64,000 nt of DNA from Cordylochernes scorpioides (lineage: Eukaryota; Arthropoda; Arachnida; Pseudoscorpiones; Chernetidae). Numbering within the stretch: position 1 is the stretch's first letter; every line of letters starts with the position of its first letter. Shown piece by piece: positions 33,068-45,140 of this stretch. Where the stretch lies: the NCBI GenBank assembly GCA_030710605.1, contig CP092870.1, positions 13,205,991-13,269,990 on the forward strand, in the 5' to 3' direction. A model generated the notes under the pieces. That model worked only from the letters and a program-made list of their open reading frames with translations. It did no database searches and was not told the DNA's origin. Position numbers and translations under genes: made by a program.

Positions 33068-33516
33068 TACCAATAATAATATAGTTACACCATTTTCAAC
33101 TTTGTCTTTGTTACAATGTGTGTATTGGTAAGAGCTCTAGCTACATGATTAGTTTCGTTTTTATTTGCTTTTGTGAAGAATTTGACACGTGAAGAGAATA
33201 ATGTTTTTTGAAAAATAGAATTGTAGGCAAATCTTTTATTGAATATGGCGATATCATAAGAATGATAACGAAATATATGTTTAAAAATTCCACTCCGTTT
33301 CCTTCAGAATATAAAAGAATGTTTCTACTGTTTGAGATATAAATAACAAAAAAATGGTTAGGTTTGTGAGACGAAGAAGATTGTTGTAGGTAAAAGGCCT
33401 GGTAATTCTGTTAGTTTTTATTGATTAGGTCATAGCAGTGTAAAGATTATCTCTCAAATATTATTTTTCTTGGTTAACCAATAAATAAAATTGTGTGTAT
33501 ATTAATGTTATAATTA
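33068..33516. other. AT-rich stretch, nothing recognised
   Basis: No supported feature. Confidence 0.5.
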
Positions 33517-34349
33517 CTAGCCGAGTGACCCGGGCAACGCCCCGGGTTTACCCGAAGGACCCACAGGTGAGAAACTATAGAAGAAAAATTTTAACAAATC
33601 AGAAAATGAAATTGCAAACAACAGAACTACACTACTTTAAGGACATGAGAGCACATGCACTGTATCACCATACGTGTACCATTTTCAAAGACCCTGCTTA
33701 GGATTAAAACTTCTCAGAAGCATAACAATAGTACCAACCTAGAGGTTAACTGGTGTGGATGCATTCCTCTGGGAGTGAGACTATTGAGAAATTCAGTAGG
33801 GAGTTATTTTGCTTCTCCGCATTCTAACACTCCAACTGTTAACACTGTGGAAACACTGACTCATGTTTGGTAAGCAATTTCAGGGAAGAAACTATAGACA
33901 TTGGATTAAATAAATTATTAATTAAATTGCATTAAATAAAAATTATTAGATTTAAATAAATATTATTAGAGTGAAAAAAAAAAAAAGAAATTAACAAATT
34001 AGAAAATAAAATTTCGAAAAATACAACTATATTGCAGATAAGATAAGAGGACCTTATTAAAAATACATAAACAAACTGTAATTCGACACTCGATAATTCG
34101 ACACTTTCGATAATTCGACACTTTCGATAATTCGACACTTTCGATAATTCGACCATTTTAAAAATCAAATTTACAAGGTTGATTGTTGTTTAAATACAAC
34201 TTTGCTTTTGCATGCATAAACACAGGCTCTTGTAGCAAGAACCCAAATATTATTTATAGTCATAGCAAAAGCAAACTTTAGTGAAAACTGATGCCTCTTC
34301 AGAATGAATGGAAGACTGAAATCTGAAGGAGCAGAATATATGGGTCATT

Positions 34350-34885
34350 TATACTTTCACCAATGCCTTTAGGATCTTTGCGATGGAACGCGTATGGTGT
34401 TTCAGCGCATGTGCTCTCATGTCCTTGAAGCACATATACTGACAGTGCCCAAAGTTGAACACACTGTATAGTGTCTGAAATATCTTTGGCCCCTTCGGAT
34501 ACCAACCTTCGCTTCATTCTAGAGAGGCGTTAGTTTTCATGTCATATCTGTAATATAGTTTTGTTGTTTGCAATTTTCTTTTTTTTTTTTTCCTTTCAAA
34601 TATGTATCCACTCTGAAATATAGTTTGTAAATTTTTATTCCAATTTATTTTCTTATATATATATGTATTTTTTGTTCATTTCCAAAATATTTATTTATAC
34701 TTTCACCAATGCCTTTAGGATCTTTGCGATGGAACACGTATGGTGTTTCAGCGCATGTGCTCTCATGTCCTTGAAGCACATATACTGACAGTGCCCAAAG
34801 TTGAACACACTGTATAGTGTCTGAAATATCTTTGGCCCCTTCGGATACCAACCTTCGCTTCATTCTAGAGAGGCGTTAGTTTTCA
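34350..34885 (-). repeat. direct repeat in the Helitron dimer centre
   Basis: Segments 34350-34530 and 34693-34885 are almost identical. Each has a minus-strand frame starting MKRRLVSEGAKDISDTIQ that I do not recognise. The copies are separated by ~160 bp of AT-rich DNA. Confidence 0.7.
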
Positions 34886-35030
34886 CTAAGGTTGGCTTTT
34901 GCTATGACTATAAATAAGGCTCAAGGCCAAACCTTGGCTACAAGAGCCTGTGTTTACGCACGGACAACTTTATATGTAGCTTTTTCAAGTGTGCGAACAT
35001 TGGATAGCATACATGTAAAGATGACCCATA
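34885..35030 (+). pseudogene. Helitron helicase C-terminal fragment
   Basis: The plus frame reads AFAMTINKAQGQTL, then YVAFSSVRTLDSIHVKM. This matches the last motifs of Pif1-type helicases encoded by Helitrons (TINK-QGQTL and Y-VA-SR-R). The loop between the motifs is shortened. It supports classifying 33517-35829 as Helitron. No Rep/HUH domain is seen. Confidence 0.7.
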
Positions 35031-35934
35031 TCTTCTGCTCATTCAGATTTCAGTCTTCCATTCATTCTGAAGAGGCATCAGTTTTCACTAAAGTTGGCTT
35101 TTGCTATGACTATAAATAATATTTGGGTTCTTGCTACAAGAGCCTGTGTTTATGCATGCAAAATCAAAGTTGTATTTAAACAACAATCAACCTTGTAAAT
35201 TTGATTTTTAAAATGGTCGAATTATCGAAAGTGTCGAATTATCGAAAGTGTCGAATTATCGATAGTGTCGAATTACAGTTAGTTTATTTATTTTTTAATA
35301 AGGTCCTCTTATCTTATCTGCAATATAGTTGTATTTTTCGAAATTTTATTTTCTAATTTGTTAATTTTTTCTTTTTTTTTTCACTCGAATAATATTTATT
35401 TAAATCTAATAATTTTTATTTAATGCAATTTAATTAATAATTTATTTAATCCAATGTCTATAGTTTCTTCCCTGAAATTGCTTACCAAACATGAGTCAGT
35501 GTTTCCACAGTGTTAACAGTTGGAGTGTTAGAATGCGGAGAAGCAAAATAACTCCCTACTGAATTTCTCAATAGTCTTACTCCCAGAGGAATGCATCCAC
35601 ACCAGTTAACCTCTAGGTTGGTACTATTGTTATGCTTCTGAGAAGTTTTAATCCTAAGCAGGGTCTTTGAAAATGGTACACGTATGATGATACAGTGCAT
35701 GTGCTCTCATGTCCTTAAAGGACATTGTTTGCAATTTCATTTTCTGATTTGTTAAAATTTTTCTTCTATAGTTTCTCACCTGCGGGTCCTTCGGGTAAAC
35801 CCGGGACGTTGCCCGGGTCACTCGGCTAGTTAACAACATATTAGACTGCAGAGCGCAAAAATGTAGAAAACTGTATGTATATAATTGTATGCAAATAATT
35901 GTATGTATAGATCAATGAGTAAAATAATTTTTTT

Positions 35935-36241
35935 TTTGCTTATCCCTAGTACACGTGGTACAGGCCTTGATAATCATGGTGGGTAGAGTAGGCGACTGAT
36001 TTTACTGTAAGTACACCACATGTCTAAACATGTGAAAAGCAGTTCGACTTTGCATGTACAAGTGTGCCAGAGCCCCGTTTGATTACTTGCGCTTGCTGGT
36101 GGGGTTGGACTTTTGCAAGAATCAGAAGCCATTGGAGCTTTTTTTTTTTATTTTTTCAGAAAAAAGTGCCCAATGCGGGAATCGAACCCGGGTCGTAGCG
36201 GTCGAAAACCAACGGCTTAGACCATCCTTCCACCAACCCCC
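35935..36241 (-). mobile_element. tRNA-headed SINE, copy 1
   Basis: Minus strand: tRNA-like head at 36168-36241, then ~230 bp of family-specific body ending at CCCTAGTACACGTGGTACAG-type sequence. The head has B-box GGTTCGATTCC, an A-box-like TGGAAGGATGG, and an anticodon-loop-like TTTTCGA (Glu-like TTC). Other copies: 56092-56396 (+), 56680-56988 (-), 59960-60432 (-, split), 60985-61271 (-). Confidence 0.8.
36168..36241 (-). other. tRNA-like SINE head
   Basis: GGGGGTTGG...CCCGCATTGGG; the T-arm CGGGTTCGATTCCCG is intact. The acceptor stem is weak. It acts as an internal Pol III promoter of the SINE rather than as a tRNA. Confidence 0.6.
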
Positions 36242-36296
36242 AGTAAAATAAGTAAATAAAAAGAAGACCAAAAATAAGTGATAATAGTTTATTGAA

Positions 36297-39200
36297 TAAC
36301 AAATAAAAAAAAATCTTTCAGGTGAAAAATTATAGGCATTGGTAAAAAAGTAAACAAGAGAAATAGCCTAGCGGTCAGGGGAGTGAGTCTTCCACGGCCT
36401 TTCCGAGGCATGACAGAAGACGCTAAAAAAAAAAAAGGTAAAATAAGAACCAAGCAGAGGAAATCTATAAAACTGAAAGCCAGGACAGGCATAAAAAGAA
36501 AATTCCAAGCATGTGAGGAAACAATTGATGAAAAAAAAAAGGATTCCAAAAAAATACTGCAAAAAAGAAACCAGACACAAAAAGCAACAATTGAGTACAC
36601 AAATACAGCATCAGCCTATTTATGAGATGAAAAAAAAAAGACAGACACAAAAATGGAGCTAAATTCAAATGAAAAACTATAACAAATTAATAAAAGAAAA
36701 TAAGACCTAATCCAAATAATTTAATAAAAAAAAGCAACAATTAAGTACACAAATACAGCATCAGCCTATTTATGAGAAGAAAAAAAAAGACAGACACAAA
36801 AATGGAGCTAAATTCAAATGAAAAACTATAACAAATTAATAAAAGAAAATAAGACCTAATCCAAATATTTTAATAAAAAAAAAAGTCACACACTATTAAA
36901 TTATTTGGATTAGGTCTTATTAATGAGAAAAAAAAAGATGCCAAAGAGAGATGAAAAGTGAGTCTTCCACGGCCTTTCCGAGGCATGACAGAAGACGCTC
37001 AAAAAAAAAAAAGGTAAAATAAGAACCAAGCAGAGGAAATCTATAAAACTGAAAGCCAGGACAGGCATAAAAAAAAATTCCAAGCATGTGAGGAAACAAT
37101 TGATGAAAAAAAAAAGGATTCCAAAAAAATACTGCAAAAAAGAAACCAGACACAAAAAGCAACAATTGAGTACACAAATACAGCATCAGCCTATTTATGA
37201 GATGAAAAAAAAAAGACAGACACAAAAATGGAGCTAAATTCAAATGAAAAACTATAACAAATTAACAAAAGAAAATAAGACCTAATCCAAATAATTTAAT
37301 AAAAAAAAAAGCAACAATTGAGTACACAAATACAGCATCAGCCTATTTATGAGATGAAAAAAAAAGACAGACACAAAAATGGAGCTATATTCAAATGAAA
37401 AACTATAACAAATTAATAAAAGAAATCTTATTAATGAGAAAAAAAAAGATGCCAAAGAGAGATGAAAAGTGAGTCTTCCACGGCCTTTCCGAGGCATGAC
37501 AGAAGACGCTCAAAAAAAAAAGGTAAAATAAGAACCAAGCAGAGGAAATCTATAAAACTGAAAGCCAGGACAGGCATAAAAAGAAAATTCCAAGCATGTG
37601 AGGAAACAATTGATGAAAAAAAAAAGGATTCCAAAAAAATACTGCAAAAAAGAAACCAGACACAAAAAGCAACAATTGAGTACACAAATACAGCATCAGC
37701 CTATTTATGAGATGAAAAAAAAAGACAGACACAAAAATGGAGCTAAATTCAAATGAAAAACTATAACAAATTAATAAAAGAAAATAAGACCTAATCCAAA
37801 TAATTTAATAAAAAAAAAGCAACAATTGAGTACACAAATACAGCATCAGCCTATTTATGAGAAGAAAAAAAAAGACAGACACAAAAATGGAGCTAAATTC
37901 AAATGAAAAACTATAACAAATTAATAAAAGAAAATAAGACCTAATCCAAATAATTTAATAAAAAAAAAAGTCATACACTATTAAATTATTTGGATTAGGT
38001 CTTATTAATGAGAAAAAAAAAGATGCCAAAGAGAGATGAAAAGTGAGTCTTCCACGGCCTTTCCGAGGCATGACAGAAGACGCTCAAAAAAAAAAGGTAA
38101 AATAAGAACCAAGCAGAGGAAATCTATAAAACTGAAAGCCAGGACAGGCATAAAAAAAAATTCCAAGCATGTGAGGAAACAATTGATGAAAAAAAAAAGG
38201 ATTCCAAAAAAATACTGCAAAAAAGAAACCAGACACAAAAAGCAACAATTGAGTACACAAATACAGCATCAGCCTATTTATGAGATGAAAAAAAAAAGAC
38301 AGACACAAAAATGGAGCTAAATTCAAATGAAAAACTATAACAAATTAACAAAAGAAAATAAGACCTAATCCAAATAATTTAATAAAAAAAAAAGCAACAA
38401 TTGAGTACACAAATACAGCATCAGCCTATTTATGAGATGAAAAAAAAAGACAGACACAAAAATGGAGCTATATTCAAATGAAAAACTATAACAAATTAAT
38501 AAAAGAAATCTTATTAATGAGAAAAAAAAAGATGCCAAAGAGAGATGAAAAGTGAGTCTTCCACGGCCTTTCCGAGGCATGACAGAAGACGCTCAAAAAA
38601 AAAAAGGTAAAATAAGAACCAAGCAGAGGAAATCTATAAAACTGAAAGCCAGGACAGGCATAAAAAGAAAATTCCAAGCATGTGAGGAAACAATTGATGA
38701 AAAAAAAAAGGATTCCAAAAAAATACTGCAAAAAAGAAACCAGACACAAAAAGCAACAATTGAGTACACAAATACAGCATCAGCCTATTTATGAGATGAA
38801 AAAAAAAGACAGACACAAAAATGGAGCTAAATTCAAATGAAAAACTATAACAAATTAATAAAAGAAAATAAGACCTAATCCAAATAATTTAATAAAAAAA
38901 AAGCAACAATTGAGTACACAAATACAGCATCAGCCTATTTATGAGAAGAAAAAAAAAGACAGACACAAAAATGGAGCTAAATTCAAATGAAAAACTATAA
39001 CAAATTAATAAAAGAAAATAAGACCTAATCCAAATAATTTAATAAAAAAAAAAGTCATACACTATTAAATTATTTGGATTAGGTCTTATTAATGAGAAAA
39101 AAAAAGATGCCAAAGAGAGATGAAAAGTGAGTCTTCCACGGCCTTTCCGAGGCATGACAGAAGACGCTCAAAAAAAAAAGGTAAAATAAGAACCAAGCAG

Positions 39201-42200
39201 AGGAAATCTATAAAACTGAAAGCCAGGACAGGCATAAAAAGAAAATTCCAAGCACGTGAGGAAACAATTGATGAAAAAAAAAAGGATTCCAAAAAAATAC
39301 TGCAAAAAAGAAACCAGACACAAAAAGCAACAATTGAGTACACAAATACAGCATCAGCCTATTTATGAGATGAAAAAAAAAAGACAGACACAAAAATGGA
39401 GCTAAATTCAAATGAAAAACTATAACAAATTAACAAAAGAAAATAAGACCTAATCCAAATAATTTAATAAAAAAAAAAGCAACAATTGAGTACACAAATA
39501 CAGCATCAGCCTATTTATGAGATGAAAAAAAAAGACAGACACAAAAATGGAGCTATATTCAAATGAAAAACTATAACAAATTAATAAAAGAAATCTTATT
39601 AATGAGAAAAAAAAAGATGCCAAAGAGAGATGAAAAGTGAGTCTTCCACGGCCTTTCCGAGGCATGACAGAAGACGCTCAAAAAAAAAAAGGTAAAATAA
39701 GAACCAAGCAGAGGAAATCTATAAAACTGAAAGCCAGGACAGGCATAAAAAGAAAATTCCAAGCATGTGAGGAAACAATTGATGAAAAAAAAAAAGGATT
39801 CCAAAAAAATACTGCAAAAAAGAAACCAGACACAAAAAGCAACAATTGAGTACACAAATACAGCATCAGCCTATTTATGAGATGAAAAAAAAAGACAGAC
39901 ACAAAAATGGAGCTAAATTCAAATGAAAAACTATAACAAATTAATAAAAGAAAATAAGACCTAATCCAAATAATTTAATAAAAAAAAAGCAACAATTGAG
40001 TACACAAATACAGCATCAGCCTATTTATGAGAAGAAAAAAAAAGACAGACACAAAAATGGAGCTAAATTCAAATGAAAAACTATAACAAATTAATAAAAG
40101 AAAATAAGACCTAATCCAAATAATTTAATAAAAAAAAAGTCATACACTATTAAATTATTTGGATTAGGTCTTATTAATGAGAAAAAAAAAGATGCCAAAG
40201 AGAGATGAAAAGTGAGTCTTCCACGGCCTTTCCGAGGCATGACAGAAGACGCTCAAAAAAAAAAGGTAAAATAAGAACCAAGCAGAGGAAATCTATAAAA
40301 CTGAAAGCCAGGACAGGCATAAAAAGAAAATTCCAAGCATGTGAGGAAACAATTGATGAAAAAAAAAAGGATTCCAAAAAAATACTGCAAAAAAGAAACC
40401 AGACACAAAAAGCAACAATTGAGTACACAAATACAGCATCAGCCTATTTATGAGATGAAAAAAAAAGACAGACACAAAAATGGAGCTAAATTCAAATGAA
40501 AAACTATAACAAATTAATAAAAGAAAATAAGACCTAATCCAAATAATTTAATAAAAAAAAAGCAACAATTGAGTACACAAATACAGCATCAGCCTATTTA
40601 TGAGATGAAAAAAAAAGACAGACACAAAAATGGAGCTATATTCAAATGAAAAACTATAACAAATTAATAAAAGAAATCTTATTAATGAGAAAAAAAAAGA
40701 TGCCAAAGAGAGATGAAAAGTGAGTCTTCCACGGCCTTTCCGAGGCATGACAGAAGACGCTCAAAAAAAAAAAGGTAAAATAAGAACCAAGCAGAGGAAA
40801 TCTATAAAACTGAAAGCCAGGATAGGCATAAATTAATAAAAGAAAATAAGACCTAATCCAAATAATTTAATAAAAAAAAAAGCAACAATTGAGTACACAA
40901 ATACAGCATCAGCCTATTTATGAGAAGAAAAAAAAAGACAGACACAAAAATAGAGCTAAATTCAAATGAAAAACTATAACAAATTAATAAAAGAAAATAA
41001 GACCTAATCCAAATAATTTAATAGAAAAAAAAGTCACACACTATTAAATTATTTGGATTAGGTCTTATTAATGAGAAAAAAAAAGATGCCAAAGAGAGAT
41101 GAAAAGTGAGTCTTACACGGCCTTTCCGAGGCATGACAGAAGACGCTCAAAAAAAAAAAAGGTAAAATAAGAACCAAGCAGAGGAAATCTATAGAACTGA
41201 AAGCCAGGACAGGCATAAAAAGAAAATTCCAAGCATGTGAGGAAACAATTGATGAAAAAAAAAAGGATTCCAAAAAAATACTGTAAAAAAGAAACCAGAC
41301 ACAAAAAGCAACAATTGAGTACACAAATACAGCATCAGCCTATTTACGAGATGAAAAAAAAAGACAGACACAAAAATGGAGCTAAATTCAAATGAAAAAC
41401 TATAACAAATTAATAAAAGAAAATAAGACCTAATCCAAATAATTTAATTTAAAAAAAGCAACAATTGAGTACACAAATACAGCATCAGCCTATTTATGAG
41501 ATGAAAAAAAAAGACAGACACAAAAATGGAGCTATATTCAAATGAAAAACTATAACAAATTAATAAAAGAAATCTTATTAATGAGAAAAAAAAAGATGCC
41601 AAAGAGAGATGAAAAGTGAGTCTTCCACGGCCTTTCCGAGGCATGACAGAAGACGCTCAAAAAAAAAAAAGGTAAAATAAGAACCAAGCAGAGGAAATCT
41701 ATAAAACTGAAAGCCAGGACAGGCATAAAAAGAAAATTCCAAGCATGTGAGGAAACAATTGATGAAAAAAAAAAAGGATTCCAAAAAAATACTGCAAAAA
41801 AGAAACCAGACACAAAAAGCAACAATTGAGTACACAAATACAGCATCAGCCTATTTATGAGATGAAAAAAAAGACAGACACAAAAATGGAGCTAAATTCA
41901 AATGAAAAACTATAACAAATTAATAAAAGAAAATAAGACCTAATCCAAATAATTTAATAAAAAAAAAGCAACAATTGAGTACACAAATACAGCATCAGCC
42001 TATTTATGAGATGAAAAAAAAAGACAGACACAAAAATGGAGCTATATTCAAATGAAAAACTATAACAAATTAATAAAAGAAATCTTATTAATGAGAAAAA
42101 AAAAGATGCCAAAGAGAGATGAAAAGTGAGTCTTCCACGGCCTTTCCGAGGCATGACAGAAGACGCTCAAAAAAAAAAAGGTAAAATAAGAACCAAGCAG

Positions 42201-42660
42201 AGGAAATCTATAAAACTGAAAGCCAGGACAGGCATAAATTAATAAAAGAAAATAAGACCTAATCCAAATAATTTAATAAAAAAAAAGCAACAATTGAGTA
42301 CACAAATACAGCATCAGCCTATTTATGAGAAGAAAAAAAAAGACAGACACAAAAATGGAGCTAAATTCAAATGAAAAACTATAACAAATTAATAAAAGAA
42401 AATAAGACATAATCCAAATAATTTAATAAAAAAAAAAGTCACACACTATTAAATTATTTGGATTAGGTCTTATTAATGAGAAAAAAAAAGATGCCAAAGA
42501 GAGATGAAAAGTGAGTCTTCCACGGCCTTTCCGAGGCATGACAGAAGACGCTCAAAAAAAAGGTAAAATAAGAACCAAGCAGAGGAAATCTATAAAACTG
42601 AAAGCCAGGACAGGCATAAAAAGAAAATTCCAAGCATGTGAGGAAACAATTGATGAAAAA
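36297..42660 (+). repeat. higher-order tandem array, 575/510-bp units
   Basis: The landmark GTGAGTCTTCCACGGCC (one variant at 41106) begins at 36383, 36958, 37469, 38043, 38552, 39127, 39637, 40212, 40720, 41106, 41616, 42126 and 42511. Spacings: 575, 511, 574, 509, 575, 510, 575, 508, 386, 510, 510, 385. So an ~1085-bp two-part unit repeats four times, then irregular units follow. Units are rich in A8-A12 tracts. The long units end with a ~28-bp inverted repeat (TAAGACCTAATCCAAATAAT and complement). In the first unit only, an A-box-like TAGCCTAGCGG precedes the landmark. Open frames in this array are by-products of low-complexity sequence. Confidence 0.85.
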
Positions 42661-43568
42661 AAAAATGTGCAAATAATATGTATATAAAAAAGCAAAGCGC
42701 AATTCTAAACCCAAATATTTTTTTTATGAGAAGAACATCAACATATTGAATGATTATGGCAGTCCATAGCTTCCCTGACAAAAATTCACCAAAAAAGTTA
42801 AATATTCCAAAATAAGTAAGGCACTTTTGCAGCCCCCCTGACAAAAATTCACTAAAAGAGTTAAGTATCCAAAAAAATATTTTGGTATATATATTGCTAA
42901 ATGTGTAACAAACATGTATATGAAAAAGCAAAGCTTAATTCTAAGTTTTAATATTTTTTTCAATATACAGAAGAAATAAGACACAAAAATGGAGCTAAAT
43001 TCAAATGAAAAACTATAACAAACAGTTATAAAAGATAATTATTATAGAATAAAGTAATAAAAGGTAAAAAAAAGGTAAAATAAGAACCAAGCAGAGGAAA
43101 ACTATAAAACTGAAAGCCAGGACAGGCATAAAAAGAAAATCCCAAGTAAGTGAGGAAACAATTGATGAAAAAAAAAAATGTGCAAATAATATGTATATAA
43201 AAAAGCAAAGCGCAATTCTAAACCCAAATATTTTTTTTATGAGAAGAACATCAACATATTGAATGATTATGGCAGTCCATAGCTTCCCTGACAAAAATTC
43301 ACCAAAAAAGTTAAATATTCCAAAATAAGTAAGGCACTTTTGCAGCCCCCCTGACAAAAATTCACTAAAAGAGTTAAGTATCCAAAAAAATATTTTGGTA
43401 TATATATTGCTAAATGTGTAACAAACATGTATATGAAAAAGCAAAGCTTAATTCTAAGTTTTAATATTTTTTTCAATATACAGAAGAAATAAGACACAAA
43501 AATGGAGCTAAATTCAAATGAAAAACTATAACAAACAGTTATAAAAGATAATTATTATAGAATAAAGT
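42543..43568 (+). repeat. 513-bp direct duplication at the array's right edge
   Basis: Two copies offset by 513 bp (42661 to 43174), sharing GGCAGTCCATAGCTTCCCTG and two CTGACAAAAATTCAC strings. The first shares its left part with the array unit, so the array grades into this block. Confidence 0.8.
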
Positions 43569-43790
43569 AATAATAATTCAATCTACAAATAGAAAAATGT
43601 ATATATTTAAATGAAAAACTAAGTTTCAATATTTTTTTTAATATACAGAAGAAATAAGACAAAAATGGAGCTAAATTCAAATGAAAAACTATAACAAACA
43701 GTTATAAAAGATAATTATTATAGAATAAAGTAATAATTCAAGCTACAAATCGAAAAATGTATATATTTAAATGAAAAACTATAACAAAGT
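43569..43790 (+). repeat. short tandem remnant of the same block
   Basis: Roughly 143-bp period: AAAAATGTATATATTTAAATG and ATAGAATAAAGTAATAATTC occur twice, with the shared ATGGAGCTAAATTCAAATG string of the array between. Confidence 0.65.
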
Positions 43791-44227
43791 ACTTACATAA
43801 TAAATTAATCAGATATATATATTATTTCAAAACACTTTCTACGGAATTTCAAAACAAATGATTGATGATGATAAATGCAAAAAATCTACGATTGTAAAAT
43901 AGATTAAATTAAAAAATAAAAATAACTGTTAACATTAGGAAAATAAAAACAGGCCTATGACACGAAGAAAAAAATAACGAAAATTTTGGTATATAGATTG
44001 TTATGTGTAGTTCAGAATCTTCGGAGGAGATAGCTCAGGACTTTACAATGGAAAACTCTGTTACGGTATTATCTATATAGATGTGTGTATATAGAAAAAC
44101 GAGTAAAAATAAATATTTCAATGCGCGACTTACAAATTTATATCATTGAGATCTCTGGAGATATGCAATTAATATCCAATACCGAAAGTGAACAATTTTG
44201 ATTATATATTAGAACTCTACAAGATAA
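43791..44227. other. AT-rich stretch, nothing recognised
   Basis: No supported feature. Confidence 0.5.
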
Positions 44228-44345
44228 CAAGACCAAATCCAAATAAATGAATAGTGTTTGACGTTTCGGTAACAGAGGTAAAGTTATTCTTTGGTCTGAT
44301 GATGATATCAACTCTGTTTGCCCAAAAGTGAATTTTAATTGGAGA
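44228..44345. mobile_element. diverged copy of the 10.8-kb hammerhead-like foldback
   Basis: AAGACCAAATCCAAATAAAT and GTTTGACGTTTCGGTAACAG on the left, CTGATGATGATATCAACTCT (44296ff) and GTTTGCCCAAAAG on the right. The right GAAA is mutated. Shorter core than the 10.8-kb copy. Confidence 0.5.
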
Positions 44346-44420
44346 TAAATATAACGAAGTTTAAAAGTAGCTTAATGAAATTCTATCCATCTGTTTTATG
44401 TATATATTGAATACGATAAA

Positions 44421-44480
44421 CACTCATGGACAAAACTTAAGGTATAGCCGTACTTTCAGCATGTGTATAGTTGTTTAATT
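44421..44480 (+). mobile_element. left end of a 76-bp-family MITE
   Basis: CACTCATGGACAAAACTTAA identical to the consensus terminus; the rest diverges. Confidence 0.45.
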
Positions 44481-44639
44481 ATTATATTTTAAATTCTTTT
44501 TAAAGAGAACGTTTGAATTTTTGCGATTAGAGAAATAGGCCGTTATACAAACAAATTAGAAGAAAGCCAGCTAGCCTGTTCGATGCTATAAAAAAAGGGA
44601 TGAAGTGTAAAATATATTTTATATATATTTGTATGAATA

Positions 44640-44790
44640 TTTACACATGTATCCACAGAAACCTGTATTTATTTATTTTTGAACATTTTCCCATCGCTAT
44701 GATAATATTTGAATCTATTGAATAATGTAAAGAGATCAAATTCCAACGAGGTCCCAACATATTAGAAGATATGAATACTTACCTGTCGTG
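44640..44790 (+). repeat. interspersed repeat X, right part
   Basis: Direct repeat of 45425-45567: CAGAAACCTGTATTTATTTA, ATCAAATTCCAACGAGGTCC and CATATTAGAAGATATGA. It ends at AATACTTACC, the start of a string identical to the 5' end of U1 snRNA (ATACTTACCTG, 44775-44785), but nothing after it looks like U1. Confidence 0.6.
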
Positions 44791-44877
44791 TTGCTCTGGG
44801 CCCCCCACAGAACAACTTTTATACTAGAACAAATATTCTTCATCGTAAAGATAGAGGCTGTCTGGCCGCATTCATAG

Positions 44878-45140
44878 TTCTTCAAATTAAAGACACTTCG
44901 GCCAGTAAATATTTTTTATTACCTGGACGTTTCGACAAAAATATTTTGTCCTCGTCAGGAGCGAACAAAAATTAAAACATTTGGCAAAGCGTTAAAAATT
45001 ATTCTCTTAAAAAAAATAAATTTTAACGCTTTGCCAATTTTTTAAATTTTTGTTAGCTCCTGATGAGGACTAAAGCTTTTTGTCGAAACGTCGAGACAAT
45101 AAAAAATATTTACTGGCCGAAGTGTCTTCAATTTGAAGAA
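44878..45140. mobile_element. inverted pair of hammerhead-like terminal repeats
   Basis: Arms of ~120 bp, inverted about 45005: TTCAAATTAAAGACACTTCG / complement near 45120-45140, and TTGGCAAAGCGTTAAAA / complement. The left arm (minus, 44926-44958) has CTGACGA, a seven-pair stem GACAAAA/TTTTGTC, then GAAACGTC. The right arm (plus, 45060-45092) has CTGATGA, GAC/GTC stem, then GAAACGTC with a three-pair stem I (CTC/GAG). One unpaired base follows CTGAnGA in both. Reads as two Penelope-type terminal repeats without a body. Confidence 0.6.

Larger units (their letters stand above)
33517..35829. mobile_element. Helitron dimer with two outward-facing 3' ends
   Basis: Both outer ends carry a Helitron 3' terminus: CTAG at 33517-33520 with CCCGGGCAACG(C/T)CCCGGG next to it (minus sense), and the same at 35826-35829 (plus sense). 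Arms of ~800 bp (33517-34342 and 35023-35829) are inverted copies with few differences, including an indel near 33605. Each arm has a TCGATAATTCGACACTT short tandem repeat. The ~680-bp centre contains a helicase fragment and a direct repeat (34350-34530 and 34693-34885). Confidence 0.7.

Noticed and set aside
36168-36241. Functional tRNA gene
   Set aside because: B-box and T-arm are intact but the acceptor and anticodon stems are poor, and the unit is the head of a dispersed SINE.
36289-42154. Dozens of overlapping frames of 60-100 codons on both strands in the tandem array
   Set aside because: They repeat with the array, shift frame between units, and translate to Phe/Lys-rich low-complexity strings caused by A- and T-tracts.
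43013-43444. 143-codon minus-strand frame
   Set aside because: Lies in the duplicated 513-bp repeat, is Phe-rich, and changes between the two copies by repeat structure only.
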